Assembly (NCBI RefSeq): GCF_001483755.1
Contig: NZ_LQBK01000002.1
Location: forward strand, 1-64,000
DNA length: 64,000 nt
Reading direction: 5' to 3'
From: Kocuria rosea subsp. polaris
GTDB taxonomy: Bacteria > Actinomycetota > Actinomycetes > Actinomycetales > Micrococcaceae
The notes under the pieces were generated by a model, which worked only from the letters and a program-made list of their open reading frames with translations, was not told where the DNA came from and ran no database searches. Position numbers and translations under genes: made by a program. Within the stretch, counting starts at the first letter, position 1; each line of letters opens with the position of its first letter. Shown one piece after another: positions 24,429 through 32,044 of the stretch.

Positions 24429-25870
24429 CCGCGGCAGAGGTGCCCTCCGACAAGGTGCTGGAGCACCTCGAGGTGTTCCAGGCCATCGCCAACGCCAACA
24501 GCGGCAACCGGGCCTCGGGCACGCCCGGTTACCGGGGCAGCGTGGACTACGTGGTCGGCCGGCTGCGGGCCGCCGGCTACGCGCCGCGGGTGCAGAGCTT
24601 CGAGTTCCCCTTCTTCCAGGCGACCGGTCCGGCCACGGTCAGCGCGGGCGGCCGGCAGCTGTCAGCGGAGGACGTCGCGGTCATGACCTACTCCGGCTCC
24701 GGCACCGTGACCGCCACGGTGCAGGCCGTGGGGACCGCCGGAGAGCCGGCCGCGAGCACCAGCGGGTGCGAGGCCGGGGACTTCGCCGACTTCGTGCCGG
24801 GGAACATCGCGCTGCTCCAGCGGGGCACGTGCGCCTTCGGGACGAAGGCCGCCCACGCGGCGGCCGCCGGTGCTTCCGCGGTGCTGATCTTCAACACGGG
24901 TCTGCCCGGGGAGGAGGGCGTGGTCACCGGGACGCTCGGGGCACCGGGGGCGGCGACGATCCCCGTGGTCGGCCTCAGCCACGCCGCCGGCAGGGCGCTG
25001 CTCGGCGGGGGCGAGGTGACGGTGAGCACCCAGACCGTCTCGGAGAGCCGGGAGACCTTCAACGTCCTCGCCGAGACGAGCACGGGGGACCCGGAGCGCA
25101 CGGTCATGGTGGGCGCCCACCTGGACAGCGTCCCGGAGGGACCGGGGATCAACGACAACGCCTCCGGGTCCGCGGGGATCCTGGCCGTCGCCGAGGCGCT
25201 CGCGGGCACGGAGACCGCCAACGCCGTGCGCTTCGCCTGGTGGGGTGCCGAGGAGCTCGGCCTGCTCGGGTCCCGGCACTACGTCACGGACCTCAAGGCC
25301 AACGACGCCGCGACGCTGGAGAAGGTGGCCCTGTACCTGAACTTCGACATGATCGGCTCCCCGAACCACGGCCGCTTCGTCTACGACGGCGACGCCTCGG
25401 CGTTCGGCCCGGAGGACGGCTCGGTGCCCGCCCCGGCGGGATCCGCCGCGATCGAGGCGGCCTTCCACGAGCACTTCGGCTCCGTGGGGCTCGCCTCGGG
25501 CGAGACCGAGTTCAGCGGCCGCAGCGACTACGGGCCCTTCATCGAGGTCGGCGTGCCCTCCGGCGGGCTCTTCACCGGCGCCGAGGGGATCAAGACCGTG
25601 GAGCAGGCCGCCCTGTTCGGCGGCCGGGCCGGCATCGGCTACGACTTCTGCTACCACGCGGCGTGCGACGACCTCAGCAACATCGACCTCCGGACGCTGG
25701 ACGAGATGACCGCGGCCGCCTCCGCCGTGGTCCGGCGCTTCGCCGACTCCGCCCTGGACCTCGAGGAGGAGGGGCAGCGGCTGCGCACCGCCGTGGGACC
25801 GATCCCGGCCGCCACGGTGGACCAGGGCCACGGCCCGAGCAACGCCGCCGAGGAGCGGCAGGCGCAGTGA
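24425..25870 (+). CDS. M28 zinc metallopeptidase copy C, export signal out of frame
   Basis: A 481-residue M28 peptidase with PA domain, closely similar to copies B and D. Ligand motifs GAHLDS, INDNAS, WWGAEELG, NFDMIGS and CYHAACDD are all intact. From GTG 24425 the product has no signal peptide; the likely original leader is at 24267-24416 in a different frame. The GTG overlaps the leader stop as GTGA, so re-initiation could give a cytoplasmic form. The 73 bases after the stop still spell, in another frame, an end GRDEATA resembling the tail of copy B (GHDKAAA), suggesting a second frame change. Confidence 0.75.
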   Translation: MTAAEVPSDKVLEHLEVFQAIANANSGNRASGTPGYRGSVDYVVGRLRAAGYAPRVQSFEFPFFQATGPATVSAGGRQLSAEDVAVMTYSGSGTVTATVQAVGTAGEPAASTSGCEAGDFADFVPGNIALLQRGTCAFGTKAAHAAAAGASAVLIFNTGLPGEEGVVTGTLGAPGAATIPVVGLSHAAGRALLGGGEVTVSTQTVSESRETFNVLAETSTGDPERTVMVGAHLDSVPEGPGINDNASGSAGILAVAEALAGTETANAVRFAWWGAEELGLLGSRHYVTDLKANDAATLEKVALYLNFDMIGSPNHGRFVYDGDASAFGPEDGSVPAPAGSAAIEAAFHEHFGSVGLASGETEFSGRSDYGPFIEVGVPSGGLFTGAEGIKTVEQAALFGGRAGIGYDFCYHAACDDLSNIDLRTLDEMTAAASAVVRRFADSALDLEEEGQRLRTAVGPIPAATVDQGHGPSNAAEERQAQ

Positions 25871-25944
25871 AGGGACCGCAGGGAGGAAACCTCCGTGCGG
25901 CAGGCCCGGTCCGGGTCCCCGGCCGCGACGAGGCCACCGCCTGA

Positions 25945-25982
25945 CGGCCCCGCCCCGGTGTTCCAGGACCGGGGCGGAGCCG
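25945..25982 (+). terminator. Hairpin after peptidase copy C
   Basis: Arms of 14 bases (CGGCCCCGCCCCGG / CCGGGGCGGAGCCG) with one mismatch around a 10-base loop, followed by TTCCCTTTCCC. It matches in sequence and position the hairpin after copy B, followed in both cases by related sequence up to the next start codon. Confidence 0.65.
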
Positions 25983-26120
25983 TTCCCTTTCCCAAAAGCG
26001 GTCCGGCCATTGTGCCTCTGACCTGGAGCTGAGATCCTGTGCGCAGCGCTCCACCCGTCCGGCGGAGCCGATCACGGACACGGTCGAGCCCCCGATCGGC
26101 CCCCGGCCCCGGGAGGACCC

Positions 26121-27719
26121 ATGCCGCACCGCACACCCCGCCGTTGGACCGTGGCCGCCGCCCTGGCCGGGACCCTGGCCTTTGCGGTGCCGAGCGCCGT
26201 CGCGGCGCCCCCGGGACCGGACGACGACGCCGGCACGGCCGCCGGGCCCGCCGTGGACGTGCCGCCGGAGCAGGTGCTGGAGCACCTCGAGGTGTTCCAG
26301 GCCGTCGCCTACGCCAACAGCGGCAACCGGGCCTCGGGCACGCCCGGCCACCGGGGCAGCGTGGACTACGTGGCCGGCCGGCTGCGGGCCGCCGGCTACG
26401 CCCCGCGGGTGCAGGGCTTCGACTTCCCCTTCTTCCAGGAGGTCGTCCCGACGACCGTCGCCGTGCCCGGGCCGGGCGGTGTCCCGCGCACCCTGACCGC
26501 CGAGGAGGCGGCCGTGATGGTCTACTCCGGCTCCGGCACGGTGACCGCCCCGGTGCAGGCCGTGGACACCACCGGCGCCCGGGAGGCGAGCACCAGCGGC
26601 TGCGAGACCGAGGACTTCGCCGGCTTCACCGCGGGCAACATCGCGCTGCTCCAGCGCGGCACGTGCACCTTCGGCGTGAAGGCCGCCAACGCGCAGGCGG
26701 CCGGGGCCTCCGCCGTGCTGATCTTCAACACGGGCCTGCCCGGGGAGGAGGGCGTGGTCGCCGGCACGCTGGGGGAGCCCGGTGCCACGACCCTGCCGGT
26801 GGTCGGGCTCAGCCACGCCGCCGGGACCGCCCTGCTGGGCGGGGCCGAGGTGACCGTGACGGCGCAGACGGTCTCCGAGAACCGCCGCACCTTCAACGTC
26901 CTCGCCGAGACGAGCACGGGCGACCCCGGGAACACGGTGATGGTCGGCGCCCACCTGGACAGCGTGCCCGAGGGCGCGGGGATCAACGACAACGGCTCGG
27001 GCTCCGCGGGGATCCTGGCCGTCGCCGAGGCGCTCGCGGACACGGAGACCGCGAACCGCGTGCGCTTCGCCTGGTGGGGCGCGGAGGAGTTCGGTCTGCG
27101 CGGCTCCGAGCACTACGTCGCGGACCTCAAGGCGAACGATCCCGCCGCACTGGAGAGCATCGCGCTGTACCTGAACTTCGACATGATCGGCTCCCCGAAC
27201 TACGGGCGCTTCGTCTACGACGGCGACCACTCCGCGTTCCCGCCCGTGCAGGGCCCCGAGGGACCCGTCACCGCCCCGGAGGGCTCGGCCGCGATCGAGG
27301 CGGCCTTCCACGAGCACTTCGGCTCCGTGGGCCTGGCCTCGGGCGAGACCGAGTTCAGCGGCCGCAGCGACTACGGGCCGTTCATCGCCGAGGGCGTTCC
27401 CTCCGGCGGGCTCTTCACCGGCGCCGAGGGGATCAAGACCGCGGAGCAGGCCGCGCTCTTCGGCGGCCGGGCCGGGGTCGCCTACGACTTCTGCTACCAC
27501 GGCGCGTGCGACGACCTGGCCAACGTCGACGTCCGGGGACTCGACGAGATGACCGACGCGGCGGCCGCCGTGATCACGCGCTTCGCCGCCTCCACCGGAG
27601 AGCTCACCGGCACGGACGGGACCGGGCAGCAGCGGGAGGCCCAGCTCCCGCTCGGTCCCGCGACCGTGGACCAGGGCGACGGCCCGCACAGCGCCGCCAC
27701 GGTGCCGGACGAGCAGTGA
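26121..27719 (+). CDS. Secreted M28 zinc metallopeptidase copy D
   Basis: A 532-residue exported enzyme, intact. The signal peptide covers residues 1-30 (MPHRTPRRWTVAAALAGTLA). The PA domain is at about 130-235, and the catalytic zinc ligands are in GAHLDS, INDNGSGS, WWGAEEFG, NFDMIGS and CYHGACDD. Two cysteines in CETEDF and RGTCTF probably form a disulfide in the PA domain, and another pair is in the CYHGAC motif. ATG 26121 follows GGGAGGACCC. Members of this family are extracellular aminopeptidases used to take up amino acids; the exact specificity is unknown. Confidence 0.92.
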   Translation: MPHRTPRRWTVAAALAGTLAFAVPSAVAAPPGPDDDAGTAAGPAVDVPPEQVLEHLEVFQAVAYANSGNRASGTPGHRGSVDYVAGRLRAAGYAPRVQGFDFPFFQEVVPTTVAVPGPGGVPRTLTAEEAAVMVYSGSGTVTAPVQAVDTTGAREASTSGCETEDFAGFTAGNIALLQRGTCTFGVKAANAQAAGASAVLIFNTGLPGEEGVVAGTLGEPGATTLPVVGLSHAAGTALLGGAEVTVTAQTVSENRRTFNVLAETSTGDPGNTVMVGAHLDSVPEGAGINDNGSGSAGILAVAEALADTETANRVRFAWWGAEEFGLRGSEHYVADLKANDPAALESIALYLNFDMIGSPNYGRFVYDGDHSAFPPVQGPEGPVTAPEGSAAIEAAFHEHFGSVGLASGETEFSGRSDYGPFIAEGVPSGGLFTGAEGIKTAEQAALFGGRAGVAYDFCYHGACDDLANVDVRGLDEMTDAAAAVITRFAASTGELTGTDGTGQQREAQLPLGPATVDQGDGPHSAATVPDEQ

Positions 27720-27792
27720 GAGCGGCCCGCGCCGTGGTTTTCCTCCGCAACTTCGCTGTCGTCGGGAGCGGCCGGCGTTCCACACTGGAGGG

Positions 27793-29262
27793 ATGACTCC
27801 CCTCCGGAACACCTGTGCCGTGCTGACCTGCGCCGTCCTCCTGACGGGCACCGGCCCCGCCGCGGCGGCCGAGGCCCCGGTGGACTCCCCGCAGGAGTGG
27901 ACGCAGTACCGGCTCACCCCCGAGAAGAACCCCGTGATCGAGACCGACGGCTCGGCGGTCCCCGCCGAGGACGGCTTCGAGCTGCCCGACGAGGTCCGTG
28001 CCACGCCCGTGGTCGTGGGGGACCGGCTCTACGTGGGCACCCACGGCAGCGGCACCCTGCACGCCTTCGACCTCGCGACCGGTGAGCAGCTCTGGCAGGC
28101 CCAGGCCCCGAACTGGATCCACTCCGAGATGCTCGTCTCCGAGGGCACCGTCTACGTCGGCTACGGGGACCGCGGCCAGGAGCGCGGGGACGGGCTGCGC
28201 GGTGACGGCCCCGGCGGGGTGCTCGCGCTGGACGCCGGGACGGGCGAGCAGAAGTGGGCGTATCCCGTGGACGGCCACGTCATGCCGACCCCCGTGCTGC
28301 ACGACGGCCGGATCCACGCCGCGACCGGGGACCGGCACCTGCACGTGATCGACGCCGCGACGGGGGAGGGGCTCGAGAGGGTGGACGTCGGGGCGGTCAT
28401 GAGCATGTCCGCCCCGGCCGCCGCCGAGGGCATGCTCTACGCCGGGGCGTTCGACGGCGGGCCGAAGGTGATCGGCTACGACATGGACGCCCGGGAGCTG
28501 ACCTGGGCCACCGCGATGCCGGACGTCAAGTCGGGCCTCGACGACGTCCCGCCGGCGGTCTCCGAGGGCGTCGTGGTCACGACCTCGCACCGGGACATCG
28601 TGCCGGCGCAGCAGCTCGAGCACTGGGCCCACGGACTCTCCGCCGACACCGGCGAGGTGCTCTGGGAGGTGCACCTGGGCGACGGCCCGTTCGTGCCCAA
28701 CAACAAGTCCGGGGCCCCGGTGATCGCGGACGGCGTGGTCTACGTGGGCAGCCCCACTACCCGGAAGCTCTACGCCCTGGACCTCGAGACGGGCGAGGAG
28801 CGGTGGTCCCACGACTCCGGGCCCGTCAAGGCGCCGCCCGTGGTGGTCGACGGGCACGTGGTGTACACGACCACCCAGGGGGAGATCGGCGCCGTCGACA
28901 CCGGCACGGGGGCGCTCGCGGGCAGCCGGCAGCTCTCCGACGAGCCGCTGGCCCCCGCCGGGCCCGTCGTCGTCGACGACGTGCTGCTGGTGCCCGGCCA
29001 GGACGGCAGGGTCCACGCCCTGGACCTCGCCGAGCTGACCGGGGACACCGGCGCGGAGGAGACCCCGGCCGCCGGCGCGGACAGCACGGCGGAGGCGGGC
29101 GACGGCGCCGCGGCCGGCACCGGGGACGACGCGGCGGCGGACACCGACGCGGTGGGCGGAGGAGCGCTCGGCCCGGCGGTCGCGGGTCTGCTCGCCGTCG
29201 GCCTGCTCGGTGCGCTGGCGGTCCTCCTCGTGCGCCGCCGCCGCGGCCCCGCGACAGATTGA
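27793..29262 (+). CDS. Secreted PQQ-like beta-propeller protein, membrane-anchored
   Basis: A 489-residue protein with a signal peptide (residues 1-26) and an eight-bladed PQQ/BamB-type propeller. Repeats such as LHAFDLATGEQLWQ, VLALDAGTGEQKW and LYALDLETGEERWS show the AxDxxTGxxxW signature. After residue 420 comes an acidic, Ala/Gly-rich linker and a C-terminal membrane segment (VAGLLAVGLLGALAVLL) with an RRRR stop. It therefore sits on the cell surface as a scaffold or binding protein; no PQQ-dehydrogenase catalytic residues are evident. ATG 27793 follows GGAGGG. It is 73 bases after peptidase copy D and may be co-transcribed. Confidence 0.85.
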   Translation: MTPLRNTCAVLTCAVLLTGTGPAAAAEAPVDSPQEWTQYRLTPEKNPVIETDGSAVPAEDGFELPDEVRATPVVVGDRLYVGTHGSGTLHAFDLATGEQLWQAQAPNWIHSEMLVSEGTVYVGYGDRGQERGDGLRGDGPGGVLALDAGTGEQKWAYPVDGHVMPTPVLHDGRIHAATGDRHLHVIDAATGEGLERVDVGAVMSMSAPAAAEGMLYAGAFDGGPKVIGYDMDARELTWATAMPDVKSGLDDVPPAVSEGVVVTTSHRDIVPAQQLEHWAHGLSADTGEVLWEVHLGDGPFVPNNKSGAPVIADGVVYVGSPTTRKLYALDLETGEERWSHDSGPVKAPPVVVDGHVVYTTTQGEIGAVDTGTGALAGSRQLSDEPLAPAGPVVVDDVLLVPGQDGRVHALDLAELTGDTGAEETPAAGADSTAEAGDGAAAGTGDDAAADTDAVGGGALGPAVAGLLAVGLLGALAVLLVRRRRGPATD

Positions 29263-29293
29263 TCACCCGCCCGGCGGGTGGAAGGGTGGGGCC

Positions 29294-30004
29294 ATGACTG
29301 CTCCCCGGACCCCCGACCCCTCCGCGCCGGCACGGCGCGGCGTCCTGTTCGACGTCGACGGCACCCTCATCGACTCGAGCTACCTGCACACCGTCGCCTG
29401 GTGGCACGCCTTCAACCAGGCCGGCCACGACGTCCCCATGCACCGCATCCACCGGCTCATCGGCATGGGCTCGGAGCAGCTGATCGACGAGCTGCTGCCC
29501 GCCGACCGGGACCGGGACGAGGACGACGCCATCGGCGCCGCCCACGGGGCCCTGTTCTCCGTGCACTGGCCGGGGCTCAAGCCCACCCGGGGCGCCGCGG
29601 AGCTGCTGCGCCGCTGCGCCGACGCCGGCCTCGTGGTGGTGCTGGCGTCGTCGTCGAACGTCACCGAGGTCGCCGCCATGCGGGAGGCCCTCGGCTCCGA
29701 CGACCTGCTCGCGGCGGTCACCACCGCCACCGACGCCGAGCAGAGCAAGCCCGCCCCCGACATCTTCGCCGCGGCGCTGGAGGCGGGGAACCTGCGCCCC
29801 GAGGACGCGATCGTGGTGGGGGACGCCCGCTGGGACGTCGAGTCCGCGTGGCAGCTCGGCCTCGACGCCGTGTGCCTGACGAGCGGCGGGATCAGCGAGA
29901 CGGAGCTGCGCGAGGCCGGGGCCGTGGCCGTCTACGCGGACCCGCAGGCCCTGCTGGACGACTTCGAGAACAGCCCCCTGGGCCGGCTCGCCGACAACGG
30001 CTGA
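29294..30004 (+). CDS. HAD-family hydrolase
   Basis: A 236-residue cytoplasmic phosphatase-type enzyme of the beta-phosphoglucomutase/phosphoglycolate phosphatase subgroup. Motif I is FDVDGTLIDSS with the nucleophile Asp; motif II LASSS, motif III lysine in SKPAPDIF and motif IV VGDARWDVES are all present, with a helical cap domain between motifs I and II. The substrate cannot be predicted. ATG 29294 is chosen; no strong ribosome site precedes it beyond GAAGGGTGGGG. Its stop lies in a small hairpin shared with the convergent mdr gene. Confidence 0.85.
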   Translation: MTAPRTPDPSAPARRGVLFDVDGTLIDSSYLHTVAWWHAFNQAGHDVPMHRIHRLIGMGSEQLIDELLPADRDRDEDDAIGAAHGALFSVHWPGLKPTRGAAELLRRCADAGLVVVLASSSNVTEVAAMREALGSDDLLAAVTTATDAEQSKPAPDIFAAALEAGNLRPEDAIVVGDARWDVESAWQLGLDAVCLTSGGISETELREAGAVAVYADPQALLDDFENSPLGRLADNG

Positions 30005-30021
30005 GCCGGCGCCGGCCTCAG
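30001..30021. terminator. Small bidirectional hairpin
   Basis: CTGAGCCGG and CCGGCCTCAG pair with one bulged base around a CG loop. The element overlaps the stop codons of both convergent genes (HAD hydrolase and mdr). Weak candidate. Confidence 0.35.
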
Positions 30022-31025
30022 AGCCGGACCACCATCTTCCCGGTGTTGGCGCCGGCGAGCAGGTCGATGAACGCCTGCGGGGCGTCGTCGAGGCCCTCGC
30101 GGACGGTCTCGTCCCAGACGATCTCGCCGGCGGCCAGCCAGCCGGCCATCCTCTCGCGGAACTCCGGGCCCAGGTCCTGGTGACCGCTCACCAGGAAGCC
30201 CTGCAGGCTCAGCTGCTTGCCGATCGCCAGCGCCAGGTTGCGCGGCGCGGCCGGGGGCTCGGTCGCGTTGTACTGCGAGATCGCCCCGCACAGGCACACC
30301 CGGCCGTGGGTGTTCAGCGCGGAGATCGCGGCTTCCAGGTGCTCGCCGCCCACGTTGTCGAAGTACACGTCGATGCCCTCGGGCGCCGCGCGCCGCAGCT
30401 GGGGGAGGACCGGGCCGTCGTGGTAGTCGAAGGCGGCGTCGAAGCCGAGCTCCAGCAGGCGGGCGACCTTCTCCGGCGAGCCGGCGCTGCCCACCACGCG
30501 CTCGGCCCCGCTGAGCCGTGCGATCTGGCCGACCAGCGAGCCGACGGCCCCGGCGGCGCCGGAGACGAACACCGTGTCCCCGGGCCGGAACCGCGCGGCC
30601 GCCATGAGCCCGGCGTACGCCGTGAGCCCCGGCATGCCGAGCACCCCGAGGTAGGCGGAACCGGGGGCCAGCGCGGGGTCCACCACGGTGGCGGAGCCGG
30701 CGTCGAGCAGCGCGTGCTCGCGCCACCCGGCCCCGTGCAGCACCGTGGCGCCCACGGGCAGCTCGGGGGCGGACGAGGCGACGACCTCGCCCACGGCGCC
30801 GCCGTCGAGCGGGCGGTCCACCTGGAACGGCGGGACGTAGGACTTCACGTCGTTCATCCGGCCGCGCATGTACGGGTCCACGGACATCCAGCGGTTGGCG
30901 ACCACGACCTGCCCGGGGCCGGGCTCGGGCAGTGCGACCTCCTCGAGCCGGAAGTTCTCGGGCACGGGGGCGCCGTCGGGGCGGGAGGCGAGCACGATCT
31001 GGCGGGTGCTGGTGGGCGGGGTCAT
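30018..31025 (-). CDS. NADP-dependent MDR oxidoreductase (CurA/leukotriene dehydrogenase type)
   Basis: A 335-residue zinc-independent medium-chain dehydrogenase/reductase. The nucleotide-binding segment SGAAGAVGSLVGQIARLSGA and the GIDVYFDNVGGEHLEAA motif are typical of the prostaglandin reductase/YncB/CurA branch, which reduces alkenals and enones with NADPH. The ATG at 31025 follows AGGAGAACCG. It is third in the ohrR-ohr-mdr set on the minus strand, so a role in detoxifying lipid peroxidation products fits the context. Confidence 0.88.
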   Translation of the reverse strand: MTPPTSTRQIVLASRPDGAPVPENFRLEEVALPEPGPGQVVVANRWMSVDPYMRGRMNDVKSYVPPFQVDRPLDGGAVGEVVASSAPELPVGATVLHGAGWREHALLDAGSATVVDPALAPGSAYLGVLGMPGLTAYAGLMAAARFRPGDTVFVSGAAGAVGSLVGQIARLSGAERVVGSAGSPEKVARLLELGFDAAFDYHDGPVLPQLRRAAPEGIDVYFDNVGGEHLEAAISALNTHGRVCLCGAISQYNATEPPAAPRNLALAIGKQLSLQGFLVSGHQDLGPEFRERMAGWLAAGEIVWDETVREGLDDAPQAFIDLLAGANTGKMVVRL

Positions 31026-31075
31026 CGGTTCTCCTGAGGGGACGAGAGGTGCGGGGAAGAAAGGGGGACGGGGGA

Positions 31076-31498
31076 TCAGTCCTCGGCGACGGTCACGCGG
31101 ACGTCGACGTTGCCGCGGGTGGCGTTCGAGTACGGGCACACCTGGTGGGCCCTCTCGGCCAGCGACTGCGCGGTGTCCTGGTCGAGGTCGGGGAGCACGA
31201 CCTCCAGGGTGACCTCGAGGCCGAAGCCGCCCTGGCCGTTGCCGCCGATGCCCACGCGGGCGCCGACGCTGGAGTCGCCGAGCCGGACCTTCTCCTGCCG
31301 GGCCACCATCTGCAGGGCGGAGTGGAAGCACGCCGCGTAGCCGGCGGCGAAGAGCTGCTCGGGGTTCGCGCCGTCCCCGGAGCCGCCCATCTCCTGCGGG
31401 ACGGCCAGGCCCAGGTCGATCCGGCCGTCGGTGGTGCGGGTGCGGCCGTTGCGGCCGGAGCCGGTGGCGAGGGCCTCGGCGGTGTAGACGGTGTCCAT
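31076..31498 (-). CDS. ohr: Organic hydroperoxide resistance protein Ohr
   Basis: A 140-residue OsmC/Ohr peroxidase that reduces organic hydroperoxides. The two redox cysteines are in YAACFHSALQ (near residue 56) and HQVCPYSNATRG (near 122), matching Ohr rather than OsmC. The conserved GNPEQL segment is GANPEQLFAAGYAACF. It is five bases after ohrR, which controls it, and the operator pair lies upstream of ohrR. Confidence 0.95.
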   Translation of the reverse strand: MDTVYTAEALATGSGRNGRTRTTDGRIDLGLAVPQEMGGSGDGANPEQLFAAGYAACFHSALQMVARQEKVRLGDSSVGARVGIGGNGQGGFGLEVTLEVVLPDLDQDTAQSLAERAHQVCPYSNATRGNVDVRVTVAED

Positions 31499-31503
31499 GC
31501 TGG

Positions 31504-31977
31504 TCACTCCTGGATGTCGGTGCTGTGGGTACGAGTGGTGGTCGTGCTGTCCTCGTCGGCGGGGGCGCCGATCCTGCGGGCCAGATCGCGCAGCGTCGTC
31601 ATCTCGGCGGCGGTCAGCCCCGAGGCCTCCAGGACCCGCCGCTGCACGGCCGGGGCGCGCTCGCGCAACCGGTGGCCGGCCGGGGTGAGGTGGACGGTGA
31701 CCCGCCGTTCGTCGTCGTGGCCCCGGCGGCGCTCGAGCAGGCCGCCGGTCTCCATCCGCTTCAGCAGCGGGGAGAGGGTGCCGCTGTCCAGGCGCAGGCG
31801 GGAGCCGAGCGCCGAGACGGTCTGGCCGTCCTCCTCCCACAGCGCGAGCAGCGCGAGGTACTGCGGATAGGTCAGGCCGAGCTCCGCCAGCGGCTCGCGG
31901 TAGGCCGCGGTCGTGGCCCGGGAGGCGGCGTAGAGCGCGAAGCACAGCTGCGCGTCGAGCCGGAGGTCTGCGTCCAT
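31504..31977 (-). CDS. ohrR: MarR-family organic hydroperoxide regulator OhrR
   Basis: A 157-residue winged-helix repressor. The peroxide-sensing cysteine is in LDAQLCFALYAASRA (near residue 12), with the family tyrosines in LTYPQYLAL. The DNA-binding wing is in RRRGHDDERRVTVHLT. Oxidation of the cysteine by organic hydroperoxides releases DNA and turns on ohr. It is first in the operon ohrR-ohr-mdr, and the tandem GTTGTGCCCAAC boxes just upstream are the likely autoregulatory operators. Confidence 0.94.
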   Translation of the reverse strand: MDADLRLDAQLCFALYAASRATTAAYREPLAELGLTYPQYLALLALWEEDGQTVSALGSRLRLDSGTLSPLLKRMETGGLLERRRGHDDERRVTVHLTPAGHRLRERAPAVQRRVLEASGLTAAEMTTLRDLARRIGAPADEDSTTTTRTHSTDIQE

Positions 31978-32001
31978 GCCCTCATGGTGGCACAGCTTTC
32001 A

Positions 32002-32028
32002 GTTGGGCACAACTTGGTTGGGCACAAC
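32002..32028 (-). promoter_or_regulatory. Tandem OhrR operators
   Basis: The 12-mer GTTGGGCACAAC occurs twice (32002-32013 and 32017-32028) separated by three bases; each copy has GTTG/CAAC ends as an inverted repeat. They lie 25-51 bases upstream of the ohrR start, where OhrR boxes are expected. Confidence 0.8.
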
Positions 32029-32044
32029 CTACCGAAGGGGGCGG

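Noticed and set aside
24410-24430. Programmed ribosomal frameshift in peptidase copy C
   Set aside because: No slippery heptamer or downstream structure is seen; a base deletion or re-initiation at GTGA is simpler.
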